From Candidatus Aenigmatarchaeota archaeon (GTDB lineage: Archaea > Aenigmatarchaeota > Aenigmatarchaeia > CG10238-14), in NCBI GenBank assembly GCA_025058005.1, contig JANXDN010000011.1, positions 1 through 8,285 on the forward strand: a stretch of DNA of 8,285 nucleotides, given 5' to 3'. Under the pieces are notes generated by a model. That model was not told the origin of the DNA and did no database searches. It saw only the letters and a program-made list of their open reading frames with translations. The position numbers were made by a program, and so were the translations under genes. Below are positions 7,923-8,285 of the stretch, in pieces. Numbering within the stretch: the stretch's first letter is position 1; each line of letters opens with the position of its first letter.

Positions 7923-7937
7923 AACAGCTATTCTGTT
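7923..7937 (+). terminator. Small hairpin after the operon, weak terminator candidate
   Basis: AACAG (7923-7927) and CTGTT (7933-7937) are inverted copies with a 5-base loop, 15 bases after the stop of the third gene. No proper T-run follows closely (only TTTT at 7958-7961), so termination here is uncertain. Position at the end of the operon is the main argument. Confidence 0.25.
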
Positions 7938-7973
7938 AGTTGCAAGTAATAGAAGAATTTTATAGGTGTGGAG

Positions 7974-7981
7974 TTTATAAA
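7974..7981 (+). promoter_or_regulatory. TATA box for the small zinc-finger-like gene
   Basis: TTTATAAA is centred about 24-25 bases before the in-frame TTG at 8002, the spacing expected for an archaeal promoter whose transcript begins at or next to the start codon. This supports independent, probably leaderless expression of the small downstream gene, apart from the three-gene operon. Confidence 0.55.
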
Positions 7982-8001
7982 ATACATTTGGGCTGTGTTG
8001 T

Positions 8002-8178
8002 TTGTCTGGTAGGAGATTGGTTTGTCATATATGTGGTAAGGAGCTTTCGGAAGGCGAGGCTGTTCCCGTTTATAAGAGTGTTTTGGATCGTGAGAGGGGC
8101 GAGTTGAAGCGCGTTTTAGACTATTATTTATGCAAGTCTTGTGAGGCTCTTATGAAGAAAAAACCAAAAACTTCCTAA
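8002..8178 (+). CDS. Small zinc-finger-like protein with two CxxC knuckles
   Basis: A 58-residue protein with two zinc knuckles, C8-H-I-C11 and C44-K-S-C47, separated by a 32-residue charged spacer, and a Lys-rich tail. Four cysteines in CxxC pairs would bind one zinc ion as a zinc ribbon or treble clef, typical of small archaeal nucleic-acid-binding or adaptor proteins; no named family is recognised. The reading frame opens after a stop at 7978-7980 and has no ATG before the first knuckle. TTG 8002 is chosen because it falls at the transcription start predicted from the TATA box; TTG 8017 would give a 53-residue version, but its AGGAG site is only one base away, too close to work normally. 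Base composition is richer in G+C than the upstream operon (54 of 120 bases at 8041-8160), so it probably belongs to a different neighbourhood. Its stop is six bases from the stop of the converging gene on the other strand. Confidence 0.6.
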   Translation: MSGRRLVCHICGKELSEGEAVPVYKSVLDRERGELKRVLDYYLCKSCEALMKKKPKTS

Positions 8179-8184
8179 ACCTCA

Positions 8185-8285
8185 CTACTTTTTGATTAGG
8201 ATTTTCTGCGATGGCAGTACGCTTACGAATTGCCATCCTTCCGCTAAATATTTTTCTAGCTCTTTTTCGTGGATTATTCTTTGAG
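8185..8285 (-). CDS. C-terminal end of a minus-strand protein, cut by the window edge
   Basis: The last 32 codons of a gene read in from the right edge on the minus strand and end at a TAG (8187-8185). The tail includes EKELEKYLAEGWQFVSVLP and then a Lys/Ile-rich end. The pattern of a charged helix, then GWxFV, then LPS and a short strand is one I associate with the C-terminal ends of various archaeal proteins, among them proteins of mobile elements such as integrases. That resemblance is from memory and weak. The sharp coding character of the tail and its tidy convergence with the small zinc-finger-like gene make a real gene likely. Without the rest of the protein no function can be given. 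Confidence 0.5.
   Translation of the reverse strand, partial: QRIIHEKELEKYLAEGWQFVSVLPSQKILIKK

Noticed and set aside
1..8285. CRISPR arrays, tRNA or rRNA genes, insertion-sequence terminal repeats
   Set aside because: No regularly spaced repeat, tRNA cloverleaf, rRNA stretch or paired terminal repeat was found on reading through the window; coding frames fill nearly all of it.

Overview
The window looks archaeal. The genes are AT-rich (two hand-counted 60-base blocks at 6241-6360 give 35 G/C in 120), start codons sit behind short purine-rich Shine-Dalgarno sites, and TATA-box-like octamers lie 25-27 bases upstream of likely transcription starts (41-48 and 7974-7981). A thermophilic or TACK-type archaeon is plausible, but the window holds no phylogenetic marker gene, so lineage is a guess.

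Layout. Positions 1-83 hold an AT-rich promoter region with a small terminator-like palindrome and a TATA box. Positions 84-7907 hold three same-strand genes packed end to end (gaps of 1 and 2 bases), evidently one operon: (1) a 1588-residue fusion of an SF2 DEAD/DEAH-type helicase, a DUF1998-type cysteine module and a C-terminal phospholipase D (PLD) nuclease-like domain; (2) a 575-residue DUF1156-type adenine-specific DNA methyltransferase with three internal CxxC pairs; (3) a 441-residue protein I do not recognise. Positions 7908-8001 are intergenic with a small hairpin and a TATA box, followed by a 58-residue two-CxxC zinc-finger-like protein that probably begins translation at a leaderless TTG. 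The right edge carries the last 32 codons of a gene on the minus strand, converging on the small protein.

How the genes may work together (inference). Helicase, DUF1998 and PLD domains together with a DNA methyltransferase are the component set of DISARM phage defence (separate DrmA, DrmB, DrmC and a methylase) and partly of Druantia (DruE, a helicase with DUF1998). Here the three effector parts are fused in one polypeptide, the methylase is of the DUF1156 type, and the third partner is unknown. The simplest reading is a compact DISARM-related restriction-modification-like system: the methylase marks self DNA, the helicase-PLD protein translocates on and possibly cuts unmarked DNA, and the third protein gives specificity, control or an unknown effector role. 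The right-hand flank is richer in G+C (54 of 120 bases at 8041-8160), which fits a cassette boundary near 7910-8000.
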